Source: UMGS1889 sp964540575
Lineage (GTDB): Bacteria; Bacillota; Clostridia; Oscillospirales; Ruminococcaceae
Length of the DNA: 64,000 nt
Assembly (NCBI GenBank): GCA_964540575.1
Contig: CAZINI010000002.1
Location: 1-64,000 of the forward strand
Reading direction: 5' to 3'
The position numbers and the translations under genes were made by a program. The notes under the pieces were generated by a model. The model was given only the letters and a program-made list of their open reading frames with translations, was not told the origin of the DNA and did no database searches. Shown here one piece after another: positions 1-8,353 of the stretch (positions are counted from its first letter, which is position 1; each line of letters begins with the position of its first letter).

Positions 1-48
1 AGGCGGCTCTCCTTATAGACTCTGTCTATAAGGAGATTAGGAATTAGT
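1..48 (-). repeat. Partial copy of dispersed 90-bp palindromic (MITE-like) repeat
   Basis: The stretch is the reverse complement of one end of the element seen whole at 7452-7541 and 36670-36759. It carries the GGAATTAGT terminal repeat at 40-48 and the hairpin CTTATAGAC/GTCTATAAG. The rest of the element lies to the left of the window. It codes for nothing. Confidence 0.75.
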
Positions 49-137
49 ATTATAATGATATTGGAAAGTGAGGGTTAGTATAAAAACAGGATATAGTTTG
101 ATGGTATTCTGAGCTGCCCGATGAAAGGTTGATTACT

Positions 138-863
138 ATGATTTTTATCACAGGCGATCTGCATGGTTCGCATGATATTGCTAAGCTTTCTTCAAAGTGT
201 TTCACTATACAAAGCGAGCTGACACGTTCGGATTATTTAATAATCTGCGGTGATTTTGGCTTGCGGTGGTGCGACTCGGAAGAAGAAAGAAAATGGCTGA
301 AATGGCTTGACGAAAAGCCTTGGACAACACTTTGGATCGACGGAAATCATGAGAATTTTGATATGCTGAAGGCTTATCCTGTTGAGGAGTGGAAAGGCGG
401 CAGGATACAGAAAATATCGGAGAATATTTTTCATCTCTGCCGAGGCAGCATTTTTGACATTGACGGGAGGCGTATTTTTGCATTCGGCGGTGCGGAAAGC
501 CATGATAAACAGTACCGCACACTCGGTGAAACTATGTGGGAAGAGGAGCTCCCTAATGCGGAGGAAATAGAAAACGGATGGAAGGCTTTGGATTCCGTTG
601 ACCGAAAGGTTGATATTATCGTAACTCATTCACTTCCCGGACGGATACAAGAGGATCTGTTTCATACCCTTTTTAACAAAAACATACTTACGGATTTTTT
701 TGATGAACTGGACAATAAAATTGATTTTAATCTTTGGTTTTCCGGTCATTACCATTACTCGGGGTGGTATGACAAAAAGCATTTGCTTATATATAATGAC
801 ATTGTAAAGCTGAAGGATAAAGGCATCGAAAGGGTGTACCCTCAAGATGACACGGAAGGATAA
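138..863 (+). CDS. Calcineurin-like metallophosphoesterase
   Basis: A 241-residue cytoplasmic protein of the calcineurin-like metallophosphoesterase superfamily, with the metal-binding motifs in the usual order: GDLHGS near the N-terminus, GDFG near residue 40, GNHE near 70, a THS motif near 165 and GHYH near 205. These ligands normally hold two metal ions that hydrolyse phosphoester bonds. The substrate cannot be told from sequence. An in-frame TTG lies nine bases upstream, but the ATG at 138 has AAAGG about nine bases before it and leads straight into the MIFITGDLHG strand, so I start there. The gene stands alone: a repeat element precedes it and the promoter of the secretion operon follows. 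Nothing suggests a link with type VII secretion. Confidence 0.85.
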   Translation: MIFITGDLHGSHDIAKLSSKCFTIQSELTRSDYLIICGDFGLRWCDSEEERKWLKWLDEKPWTTLWIDGNHENFDMLKAYPVEEWKGGRIQKISENIFHLCRGSIFDIDGRRIFAFGGAESHDKQYRTLGETMWEEELPNAEEIENGWKALDSVDRKVDIIVTHSLPGRIQEDLFHTLFNKNILTDFFDELDNKIDFNLWFSGHYHYSGWYDKKHLLIYNDIVKLKDKGIERVYPQDDTEG

Positions 864-937
864 TATGTGACGGGCAGGGAAGGCATTGCATATAAAAAAG
901 CTGCTTACGGATTTTACTAAAAATTTTTTGCCGGCTC

Positions 938-966
938 TTGTAATTTCATACTTTTTATGGTATAAT
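938..966 (+). promoter_or_regulatory. Sigma-A type promoter of the T7SS operon
   Basis: TTGTAA at 938-943, a 17-base spacer and a perfect TATAAT at 961-966, about 115 bases before essC. It is the only good promoter seen between the phosphoesterase and essC. Confidence 0.65.
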
Positions 967-982
967 CATAAAAAAGTAAATC

Positions 983-1060
983 TTTTTGGAATTGTGAATT
1001 TATTCGAATATTTTTGCAAAAATGCTGAAACAGACAGTAACTCGAAGCAGATTCCAAAAA
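983..1060 (+). other. Structured 5' leader of the T7SS operon
   Basis: Downstream of the promoter, TTTTTGGAAT (983-992) pairs perfectly with ATTCCAAAAA (1051-1060). The enclosed sequence holds smaller palindromes: TATTCGAATA near 1001 and an A/T-rich one centred on TTTGCAAA near 1016. The leader could fold into a closed multi-stem RNA. No known riboswitch signature was recognised. The essC ribosome site (AGGGG) lies just outside the stem. Confidence 0.4.
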
Positions 1061-1080
1061 TATGATTTTAGGGGTATATT

Positions 1081-4000
1081 ATGGCAAGATTTACATTATA
1101 TTTAAATTTTAAGGATACTGTTGTGGAGTATCCTTTGCCGGCGGTGGATAACAGGAAGATAGTTGTGGATCTGTCTTCTGTTGTGCAAGGGTGCAGATTG
1201 CTTTTTGAGGTTTACGATAATATCTGGTCTATCGTTTCCGATGAAAATATCAGGCTTGAAACCGCTTCCGGCAGCTTTGATGTTCATACTATCGCTGATG
1301 GGGATATGATCAGGGCGGAAATGGAAAACGGCGAGAAATTTGTTATTCTTGTATATGAGATGACCTCATATATTACTGCATTCCGTAAATATGATATATC
1401 CGGCAGAGATACGGTCACTATCGGCAGCGGAAAGCAAAATGACATTTGCATAAACGACCGCTTTATCAGTTCGGAGCACGCCGTTATCTCACATAACGAC
1501 GGAAAATGGATTTTTACGGACAAAAGCCTGAACGGCTCATATATTAACGGAAAAAGGATAAATGGAAGCTTAGTGCTTTCTGTGTTTGACATTATCTATA
1601 CGGTGGGGTTTAAAATTGTATTCCTCGGGAATTGTGTTGCAATAAATCGTTCGGATATTGCCGATTGCAGTCTGCCCGTTTTGGACTGCGTTCCCAAAGA
1701 AAAGCCCGAAAAAAATGTTTTGGCTGAGGATGTGCTGTTTTCCCGTTCACCCAGGACTATTGAGCCGCTTTTTGATGAAACCGTGGAGATAGAAGGTCCG
1801 CCCGCACCTAAAAGGCTGAAGGAACAGCCGCTGATATTTGTTGTAGGTCCGTCGGTCACTATGCCGCTGCCTATATTGATGTCGTCACTTATCAGCATGC
1901 AGGGCGGCAGCGGATTTCGGTGGACTTCTATCGTATCTATAGGAATGTCGGCATTTATCGGTGCGTGCTGGGCATTGGCTCATAGGTTTTACAACAAAAA
2001 GGTAACACTCAGTGATGAAGCGTACAGGCTGGAGGCATATAAGGAATACATACGCAAAAATGATGAACTGCTGTCAGACAAGCACAGCAGCAATAAAAAC
2101 ATACTCCTTACACAATATATCTCGTCAGCGGCGATCGTTGATAAGCTGCGTACCGATGACAGATTTTTATGGGACAGAAATATAAATCATGCCGATTTTC
2201 TTGTTGTCAGGATAGGTGTGGGCAAGATGCCGTTCAGTGCTCCCATAGCAGTGCCCAAGCAGAGGTTTTCGCTTTATAAGGACGATATGTCGGAGCTTCC
2301 GCACAAGCTGTTGGATAAATATAAATATATGTCGGAAACAACGGCTTTGCTGGACCTGAAAAAGCATAAGATAGTCGGTATAATCGGAAACGACAGGCTT
2401 GCTGATGAGGCGGCAGTGAATATTGCAGTGCAGACCGCCGCACTGCATTGTTATACGGATGTAAGGATAGCTGCCCTGTTTCGTCCCGAGGAAGCGGCAA
2501 GCTTCGGCTGGCTCAGGTGGCTCCCTCATGTGTGCAGCGAGGATCTAAAGCTGAGAATGACCGCCTGCGACAGTGTATCCTATCAGAATGTGCTTTATCA
2601 TTTAAACGGTATTCTCAGAGAAAGGTTCGAGAGCTTGTCGGAAACAGACGGGGATAAAAAGCGAATGCTTCCGCATTATGTTATTTTCTGCACCTCCGAA
2701 ACTATTCTGGAGGGGGACAGCATTGAGAAATACATATCAATGTCGGAGGACCTTGGGGTCACCTTCGTGCTGGATTACAAGAAGATGGACAGGCTGCCGA
2801 ACGAATGTAATATGATAATTCAGGCGGATAATGAATTTTCGGGGATATACAGTCTTGACAATAAACGTGGGGAAACCGACAGCATTCGTCCCGACAGGAT
2901 AAGCAGCGAATATGCGGAGGAATTTGCAAGAAGCATAAGCGGATTGCGTGTAAGGGAATTTTCATCGGGTGAAATTCCCGGCTCTATCGAATATTTCGAT
3001 ATGATAGGCATCGGACGGCTGGAGCAGTGGAATCTTATCCGCAAATACAAGGAAAACAGAGTTTATGAGGGTATTCGCTCCTTTGTGGGCATAGGCATCG
3101 GCGGAAAGCCTATGTATATCGACATTCATGAGAAAAAATACGGTCCTCACGGTCTTGTGGCGGGTACTACAGGTTCGGGAAAATCCGAGACTCTTCAGAC
3201 CTTTATCATATCCCTTGCATTGAATTATCACCCCGATGAGGTCGCCTTTATCCTTATCGACTACAAGGGCGGCGGAATGGCTAATGCATTTATCGGTATG
3301 CCGCATCTGGCGGGAACTATCACTAATCTGGGCAGTGAGGGCGACGAGGGCGAGATCGACGCTAATCTTACAAGGCGGGCACTTGTTTCCATAAAAAGCG
3401 AGATCAAACGCCGTCAGGCTATTTTCAACAAGTATAAGGTAAATCATATTGATCTGTATATCAGACTTTACCGTGAGAAAAAGGCAGCTGAGCCGCTTCC
3501 TCATCTGATAATCATTTCCGATGAGTTTGCGGAACTGAAAAAGGAACAGCCTGAGTTTATCAAAGAGCTGGTATCGACGGCAAGAGTCGGACGAAGCCTT
3601 GGGATACATCTTATTCTTGCAACACAGAAGCCCGGCGGCGTTGTGGACGATGAGATCTGGAGCAATGCCAGATTTAAGCTGTGTCTTAGAGTGCAGGATA
3701 AGCTTGACAGTATCGGTATGTTAAAGCGTCCCGAGGCGGCGTCCCTGACTCAGACGGGACGAGCTTATCTGCAAATAGGAAATGATGAGATATTCGAGCA
3801 GTTCCAGACGGGATATTCGGGTGCGGAATATGAGCCTAAGGATGATGTCAGCAAGGCATCGGGCAGCGATATTTCCATGATCTCCATAGACGGCTCTCCG
3901 GCGGTGGTGAGCGACAGCCGAAGGGCAAGAAAAACCGATTCCGTTACCCAGCTGGAGGCGGCGGTGAAATTTATCACAAAGGTATGCGAGGAAAACCGCA

Positions 4001-5664
4001 TAAGCAGGACAAGACCGCTGTGGCTCCCCGTGCTTTCGGGCAGCATTCCTCTTGAACGGATAAACACCGAATACAATATAGAACGCAGCGGCGTTACGGC
4101 TGTTATAGGCGTTATCGATGATCCCGAAAAACAGCAGCAGTATCCGCTGACACTGAATATTTCCGCCTGCTCCAATCTTATAATCGCAGGCTCGGCGGGC
4201 ATGGGCAAGACTACCATGCTGCAAACCATTATTATGTCGGTCATAGAGGGCTATACCTGCGAGGATGCTGTGTTCTATCTGCTGGATTTCGGCGGACGGA
4301 CACTGAAACTCTTCAACAAAACGCCTTATGTTGGAATGACGGCATTTTCCGACGATTCCGAGGCAGTGGAAAGAACTGTTAAGTTCATTAATTCGGAAAT
4401 AGAAAAAAGAAAGAAGATATTCAACGAAGCAAATGTGGGAAGCTATTCGGAATATCTCCACAACGGCAGGCTTCCGCTTATTATGCTTATCGTGGACAAT
4501 TTTGTCAGCTTTTCGGAAACCTATCCCAATCTGTACGACGATTTTCTGCGGCTGACCAGGGACTGTGCAAAGTACGGCATACAGACTATTATCACCTGCA
4601 GCCACCTGAGCGATGTCAGGTTTAAGATGCGGCAGAATTTTACCGATGTGCTCACTCTTGTAATGTCTGAGAGAGCCGATTACAGCGAAGCATGGGGCTT
4701 TATGCCCGAGTTCCTGCCCGAGAATAAAAAGGGAAGGGGACTTGTGGTCAGCGAGGGCAGAATGCTTGAATATCAGACGGCACTTCCCGCTGACGGAGAA
4801 AATGAAACGGAGCGAAACAAAGCTATTCTCCAAAAGCTGGATGCCATCTCCGTGAAGAACGACGGTCTTGCTGCCGCTGAGCGGGTCAAGGTCATTCCCA
4901 AGGAGGAAAGCTTCGAGAGCTTTGCCGACAAATTTGCTTCTCCGACGCTGCTCCCTGTTGGCTACAATACCGATGATATTTCTCCCTGCGGCTTCGACCT
5001 GCTCAGTTCGTTCTGCTGTTCTGTCAGCGAGAACGGCATAAACGGTATCGCACATCTGATGGGCGGGCTTATGTATGCTGCGAAAAAATGCGGCGGAGAG
5101 GTCGTTACCGTCAAGCTCAAGCAGGAGATCCGTATGCCGAGAAACCGCTTCGGCACTGTTTATACGGACAACAATGGCATTTACGATCTTCTGGTACGGC
5201 TGAGAGCTATGTTCAAGGAGCGTTCCGATGACAAAAAGGCGTTTCTTGCGGAAAATCCCGACGGAGATTACTGCGAATATATCTGCGGAAAATACAGCAA
5301 GCTTTTTGTATTCATCGACAGCATGAGCGAATTCCTTTCGATAATTTACGGCAGCGGCAATAAGGAGAATATGTATTCTATCACCGAAACGTTCTTTAAA
5401 ATGGGAGCGGGTCTGGGCATATATTTCATTGCGGGCTTTGACAGCTCCATATATACTCAGGGCTTTACTCAGATAGCCTGTCGCAATTTTGCCGCACATA
5501 AATGCGGTATACATCTGGGAGGCTGTCTTGACAAGCAGAGGCTTTTCAGCTTCAATATGCCGTCTACGAAAATGAGCAGGCCGCAGGAGTATTATATGGG
5601 CAATATGGGCGGCGGCAGGGAGCTTTCAGTATTTGTACCTCACGGCTCAGGCGGTGATGAGTAA
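1081..5664 (+). CDS. essC: EssC-type T7SS FtsK/SpoIIIE ATPase with FHA domain
   Basis: This 1527-residue membrane ATPase is the motor of a Firmicutes-type (b) type VII secretion system. Residues 100-180 form a forkhead-associated domain (GSGKQND, SSEH and NGSYING motifs), which binds phosphothreonine. Two hydrophobic segments lie at about 250-275 and 281-302. The first ATPase domain has Walker A GTTGSGKS at 695-702, an IDYKGGG motif and Walker B ending in SDEF. The second has Walker A GSAGMGKT at 1037-1044 and Walker B ending LIVDN. The third, from about 1310, keeps a Walker B-like strand (LFVFIDS) but I see no Walker A, so it is probably degenerate. Length and domain order match EssC/YukBA. 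It heads the operon, with ATG preceded by AGGGG. The stop overlaps the next start (TAATG), which implies translational coupling. Confidence 0.93.
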   Translation: MARFTLYLNFKDTVVEYPLPAVDNRKIVVDLSSVVQGCRLLFEVYDNIWSIVSDENIRLETASGSFDVHTIADGDMIRAEMENGEKFVILVYEMTSYITAFRKYDISGRDTVTIGSGKQNDICINDRFISSEHAVISHNDGKWIFTDKSLNGSYINGKRINGSLVLSVFDIIYTVGFKIVFLGNCVAINRSDIADCSLPVLDCVPKEKPEKNVLAEDVLFSRSPRTIEPLFDETVEIEGPPAPKRLKEQPLIFVVGPSVTMPLPILMSSLISMQGGSGFRWTSIVSIGMSAFIGACWALAHRFYNKKVTLSDEAYRLEAYKEYIRKNDELLSDKHSSNKNILLTQYISSAAIVDKLRTDDRFLWDRNINHADFLVVRIGVGKMPFSAPIAVPKQRFSLYKDDMSELPHKLLDKYKYMSETTALLDLKKHKIVGIIGNDRLADEAAVNIAVQTAALHCYTDVRIAALFRPEEAASFGWLRWLPHVCSEDLKLRMTACDSVSYQNVLYHLNGILRERFESLSETDGDKKRMLPHYVIFCTSETILEGDSIEKYISMSEDLGVTFVLDYKKMDRLPNECNMIIQADNEFSGIYSLDNKRGETDSIRPDRISSEYAEEFARSISGLRVREFSSGEIPGSIEYFDMIGIGRLEQWNLIRKYKENRVYEGIRSFVGIGIGGKPMYIDIHEKKYGPHGLVAGTTGSGKSETLQTFIISLALNYHPDEVAFILIDYKGGGMANAFIGMPHLAGTITNLGSEGDEGEIDANLTRRALVSIKSEIKRRQAIFNKYKVNHIDLYIRLYREKKAAEPLPHLIIISDEFAELKKEQPEFIKELVSTARVGRSLGIHLILATQKPGGVVDDEIWSNARFKLCLRVQDKLDSIGMLKRPEAASLTQTGRAYLQIGNDEIFEQFQTGYSGAEYEPKDDVSKASGSDISMISIDGSPAVVSDSRRARKTDSVTQLEAAVKFITKVCEENRISRTRPLWLPVLSGSIPLERINTEYNIERSGVTAVIGVIDDPEKQQQYPLTLNISACSNLIIAGSAGMGKTTMLQTIIMSVIEGYTCEDAVFYLLDFGGRTLKLFNKTPYVGMTAFSDDSEAVERTVKFINSEIEKRKKIFNEANVGSYSEYLHNGRLPLIMLIVDNFVSFSETYPNLYDDFLRLTRDCAKYGIQTIITCSHLSDVRFKMRQNFTDVLTLVMSERADYSEAWGFMPEFLPENKKGRGLVVSEGRMLEYQTALPADGENETERNKAILQKLDAISVKNDGLAAAERVKVIPKEESFESFADKFASPTLLPVGYNTDDISPCGFDLLSSFCCSVSENGINGIAHLMGGLMYAAKKCGGEVVTVKLKQEIRMPRNRFGTVYTDNNGIYDLLVRLRAMFKERSDDKKAFLAENPDGDYCEYICGKYSKLFVFIDSMSEFLSIIYGSGNKENMYSITETFFKMGAGLGIYFIAGFDSSIYTQGFTQIACRNFAAHKCGIHLGGCLDKQRLFSFNMPSTKMSRPQEYYMGNMGGGRELSVFVPHGSGGDE

Positions 5665-6368
5665 TGCCTGACATATATATTTTCGACAGCGGCAGCTCGG
5701 TGCGTCAGCTTAAAGATATTTGCTTCCGCTGGCTTATGGAGAAAAATTACGAATCCGAAATAGTATGCGGAGAATGGGAAGATCTTTGTCTGCCTGACAG
5801 CGTATGCTTGTATATGATAGGCGGCGGAGATAGGCTCAGGGATATTTCCGATGCGGTAAGAAAGAAAAATTCCGAAAGCTACATAGTCGTTCTTATTTCG
5901 GGAATGTCGGAGCTTGCTGCGGCAGTGCGTCCTTCCATCTGTCCTTCCGGGTATATATTGAAGCCTCCCGAAACCGATGCGGTGGAGGAGCTTCTGGACG
6001 AAATATTCTCGGATTATGCACGGAGCTTCGGCGGCAGCCGCAGAATGTTTCGCTTTAAGCTGAAATCCAAAGAATTTGCCCTGCCGTTTGACAGCATCAT
6101 TCTTTTTGAAAGCAGAAGCAAAAAGGTTATCGTGCGTACAGAGATACAGGAATTTGAATATTACGATACTATGGATAATATCCTGAAATCTGTGCCCGAG
6201 GAGTTCGTAAGGATACATAAGAGCTTCATTGTAAATACGAGCCGCATAGCCGCTGCAGATTTCGGAGCAATGTCCGTGACATTTGACGACGGCAGTGAGG
6301 CATATATCTCCCGAACGTACAAAAACGATCTCAGGGATAAGCTGGGGAAAGGCAGGGACGGAGAATGA
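5664..6368 (+). CDS. LytTR DNA-binding protein with degenerate receiver-like domain
   Basis: A 234-residue protein. The last 110 residues match the LytTR DNA-binding fold: an internal LPFDSIILFES strand, a YDTMDNI segment, FVRIHKSFIVN near 190 and YISRTYKNDL at the end. The first 115 residues have the hydrophobic pattern of a response-regulator receiver, including the late VVLISG strand and a conserved-type lysine in YILKPP. The usual phosphoacceptor aspartate is not visible, since the equivalent strand reads CLYMIGGG. It may therefore work without classical phosphorylation. It is translationally coupled to essC (shared base in TAATG) and overlaps the next gene by four bases, so it probably regulates, or is regulated with, the secretion genes. 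The regulatory role is inferred. Confidence 0.75.
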   Translation: MPDIYIFDSGSSVRQLKDICFRWLMEKNYESEIVCGEWEDLCLPDSVCLYMIGGGDRLRDISDAVRKKNSESYIVVLISGMSELAAAVRPSICPSGYILKPPETDAVEELLDEIFSDYARSFGGSRRMFRFKLKSKEFALPFDSIILFESRSKKVIVRTEIQEFEYYDTMDNILKSVPEEFVRIHKSFIVNTSRIAAADFGAMSVTFDDGSEAYISRTYKNDLRDKLGKGRDGE

Positions 6369-6751
6369 GTGTGTCATATCTTCTGGATAAACAGGAGCTT
6401 ACCTTTATTGCCGCTCTTGTATGCGGCGATGCGGCAGAGCTTCCCGAGGAGCTTGCTGCCTTTGTAGAAGAGGGCGAAACGGAACAGCTGCTTCATTCTC
6501 TTGAGAAAAAGGGGCTTGCAATTATGCGGAACAAGACCCCTTGCATTGAACAGACTTTGTGCTTTCTTATCGAGCAGATGTGCACTGCCGAAAACGTGCA
6601 GTATCGTTCCGACATTATGATGTATATTTTCATGTGTGAAAAGCTTGTTATCGCCGCAGGGACCGACAGACTCAACAAACGGCGGTGCAGGATGATCCCG
6701 TTTAAAAATATCGGCGAACTGGAAGACTTCTTCGCCGAGAAAGACGAGTGA
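6365..6751 (+). CDS. T7SS-associated small protein of unknown function
   Basis: A 128-residue, mostly helical, acidic protein with no signal peptide or clear membrane segment. It starts at an ATGA overlap with the LytTR gene and is followed 15 bases later by the EsaB/YukD gene, so it is firmly inside the core secretion operon. I recognise no family. The position between essC and esaB would fit an accessory or chaperone-like cytosolic component, but that rests on context only. Confidence 0.7.
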   Translation: MSVSYLLDKQELTFIAALVCGDAAELPEELAAFVEEGETEQLLHSLEKKGLAIMRNKTPCIEQTLCFLIEQMCTAENVQYRSDIMMYIFMCEKLVIAAGTDRLNKRRCRMIPFKNIGELEDFFAEKDE

Positions 6752-6766
6752 AAGGCGGTGTTTTGA

Positions 6767-7021
6767 ATGAGATTGCTTACTGTTGAAATAATCTGCCCCT
6801 CCACGTCGAGAAGCTATGATTACAGGATACCGCCGAAAATGAAGATCTCGGAGGCGGTAAAAAAGATACTTGAGGATATTCGGGTCTTTGAGGGTATTCC
6901 CGAGTTGTTCCCGTCCGAGGCGGATATGGGGCTTTACTGCAGCGACAGGCTGCTTATGGACGGTGAGCTTTGCTTTGCTGATTACGGCGTAAAAAGCGGC
7001 GACAGGCTTATGATCGTCTGA
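6767..7021 (+). CDS. esaB: EsaB/YukD-like ubiquitin-fold protein
   Basis: An 84-residue protein with the length and pattern of the YukD/EsaB family: an N-terminal strand TVEIICPSTSRSYDYRIP, a helix containing AVKKILEDI, and a C-terminal LxDYGVKSGDRLMIV that resembles the end of ubiquitin-like folds. EsaB is a small cytosolic component found in most Firmicutes type VII systems; its exact role there (assembly or regulation) is not settled. An AAAGGCGG ribosome site precedes the ATG. It closes the tight first part of the operon, and a hairpin follows directly. Confidence 0.8.
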   Translation: MRLLTVEIICPSTSRSYDYRIPPKMKISEAVKKILEDIRVFEGIPELFPSEADMGLYCSDRLLMDGELCFADYGVKSGDRLMIV

Positions 7022-7025
7022 TTTT

Positions 7026-7076
7026 TGCATTTGGTGGAATGAACTCTGCATTTCGTCGGATTTTATTCCAAATGCA
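7026..7076 (+). other. Intergenic hairpin between esaB and first WXG100 gene
   Basis: TGCATTTGG...AAT (7026-7040, three-base bulge) pairs with ATTCCAAATGCA (7065-7076). No T-run follows, so it is more like an mRNA processing or stabilising element than a terminator. It could help give the abundant WXG100 substrates a different expression level from the machinery genes. Confidence 0.4.
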
Positions 7077-7132
7077 GATATATATGTTATTATAACATCA
7101 GAAAGAAAAACACAGGAAAGGAGCTGAGGAGA

Positions 7133-7447
7133 ATGGCTGAAAACCGGATAACCTGGGATAACGAATGCATCGCAGACAGCATAAGATCCATTCGCAGCGA
7201 ATCGGTGGAGCTTGAGTCGCAGATAGGTTTTCTTGAAGGTATCAACAAGACTATCGAGGGTGCATGGAAGGGCGATGCGGGAGCAGTTTTCGATCTGTTT
7301 ATGGATATTGATACCGCATTGCTGAAAATGTTCATGCAGCAGCTGGAAAATCTGACGAACGATCTGCAGAAGACAGTTTCGGATGCCTATGGAGCAGCCG
7401 AGGACGCCGTCAAGGCTGAACTGCAAAAGCTGAACGCAAAGGTTTGA
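7133..7447 (+). CDS. WXG100-family T7SS substrate
   Basis: A 104-residue all-helical protein with the central turn AWKGDAG near residue 44 (the WXG motif), flanked by two long amphipathic helices. Length and layout are those of ESAT-6/EsxA-like proteins, which are exported by EssC as helical-hairpin dimers. A strong GAGGAG site precedes the ATG. It is the first of five such small genes here, which differ strongly in sequence, so they are probably not functionally redundant. Confidence 0.82.
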   Translation: MAENRITWDNECIADSIRSIRSESVELESQIGFLEGINKTIEGAWKGDAGAVFDLFMDIDTALLKMFMQQLENLTNDLQKTVSDAYGAAEDAVKAELQKLNAKV

Positions 7448-7451
7448 TAAT

Positions 7452-7635
7452 ACTAATTCCTAATCTTCTTATAGACAGAGTCTATAAGAAGAGCCGCCTA
7501 AAAGGCGGCAAGTCAAAACCGTCGGTTTTGACGGAATTAGTATTGTACGGCTTTCCTTTGCGGCTTCGCCGCACCCACCGCAAAGCGGTGGGAATCAACC
7601 TATAGACCTTGTCTATAGGTTGATTAGGAAATAGT
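7452..7635 (+). repeat. Composite palindromic repeat: full 90-bp element plus a second hairpin block
   Basis: A complete 90-bp element occupies 7452-7541. It is bounded by ACTAATTCC and GGAATTAGT (perfect 9-bp terminal inverted repeats) and contains three hairpins: CTTCTTATAGAC/GTCTATAAGAAG, GCCGCC/GGCGGC and GTCAAAACCG/CGGTTTTGAC. Directly after it, 7544-7635 holds three more hairpins (GCGGC/GCCGC, CCCACCGC/GCGGTGGG, AATCAACCTATAGAC/GTCTATAGGTTGATT) and ends in GGAAATAGT, another version of the terminus. The block fills the gap between two WXG100 genes and encodes no protein. Confidence 0.8.
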
Positions 7636-7651
7636 ATAAGGAAGTGATAAT

Positions 7652-7963
7652 GTGCAGAATCTCGTATATGATTTTGAGACCCTTATGGGCTGCTCTCAAA
7701 ATCTTTCGGATGCCTACAACAATCTTCAGAATATAAGAAGCGATCTCAAAAATATCGGCGAAAGTGCCGATGAATTCTGGAAGGGCGAAGGCAGAAACGC
7801 ATATTCCGAAAGATGCGAAGGGCTTATTAAGACGCTTGACCGCCTTACGGAAGCTATCAATACTAACAAGCAGAAGCTGGATAAGGCTATTGCGATACAA
7901 AGTGCTAATGAGGCACTGATCGAAACACAGGTAAACAATCTGTCTGCCGATAATATTTTTTAG
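7652..7963 (+). CDS. WXG100-family protein ending in LSADNIF
   Basis: A 103-residue helical-hairpin protein with EFWKGEG (WXG motif) near residue 43. It starts at GTG in this frame, with AAGGAAG upstream; an ATG two bases earlier is out of frame. The C-terminus reads NNLSADNIF and resembles the end of the WXG100 protein at 8717 (SSLSDQNIF), although the rest of the two proteins is dissimilar. It lies directly after the composite repeat and 16 bases before the next small gene. Confidence 0.82.
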   Translation: MQNLVYDFETLMGCSQNLSDAYNNLQNIRSDLKNIGESADEFWKGEGRNAYSERCEGLIKTLDRLTEAINTNKQKLDKAIAIQSANEALIETQVNNLSADNIF

Positions 7964-7979
7964 GAGGTGAGCTGTTTTG

Positions 7980-8285
7980 ATGCCGGGTATCAACGTTAAC
8001 GTTGAAGTAGTAAAGGATGTTAAGCAAAACATCTCGCAGTATATTAAAAATCTTGAAGAAGTGGATCTTGCCGCTCTCGACAGGATAATGCAGCAGCTCG
8101 ATATGGCTTGGAAAAGCCAATACACGGAAGAATACATCGGCTGTATCAGAAAAACACGGAAGAAGCTTGCCGCTCTTATATACGATCTCAAGGATCTTGA
8201 GAGAATGCTTGGCAATACGGCAATTTCCGTTGAAAATGCAGAGGAAAGGCTGAGAAAGATACTGACCCTTGGTCAGGGAGATTGA
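7980..8285 (+). CDS. WXG100-like small helical protein
   Basis: A protein of about 101 residues. A helical hairpin has AWKSQY in place of the strict WXG turn (Trp kept, Gly replaced by Gln). AGGAGG lies at 7963-7968, overlapping the previous stop. Both a TTG at 7977 and the ATG at 7980 are possible starts; I take the ATG. Context and length place it among the type VII substrates or their helical partners. Confidence 0.75.
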   Translation: MPGINVNVEVVKDVKQNISQYIKNLEEVDLAALDRIMQQLDMAWKSQYTEEYIGCIRKTRKKLAALIYDLKDLERMLGNTAISVENAEERLRKILTLGQGD

Positions 8286-8303
8286 TCTCATTAAATCAAG
8301 GCT

Positions 8304-8332
8304 TTGACAAGCACAGCTTGTTTTTGTAATAA
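8304..8332 (+). promoter_or_regulatory. Candidate internal promoter before the central WXG100 genes
   Basis: A perfect TTGACA at 8304-8309 is followed after 17 bases by TAATAA (or after 18 by AATAAT). A short hairpin with T-run (ACAAGC/GCTTGT then TTTTT) overlaps the spacer, so the site could also act as a weak attenuator. It could allow separate expression of the WXG100 gene at 8354. Confidence 0.45.
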
Positions 8333-8353
8333 TTTTTAAAGGAGAGTTTTATT

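Noticed and set aside
129..137. TTG start three codons earlier for the phosphoesterase
   Set aside because: The AAAGG site would be only one base from it; the ATG at 138 has proper spacing.
3721..5514. 597-codon open frame on the minus strand
   Set aside because: It lies wholly antisense to essC, whose motifs are intact. It has no recognisable domain and comes from codon bias of the real gene.
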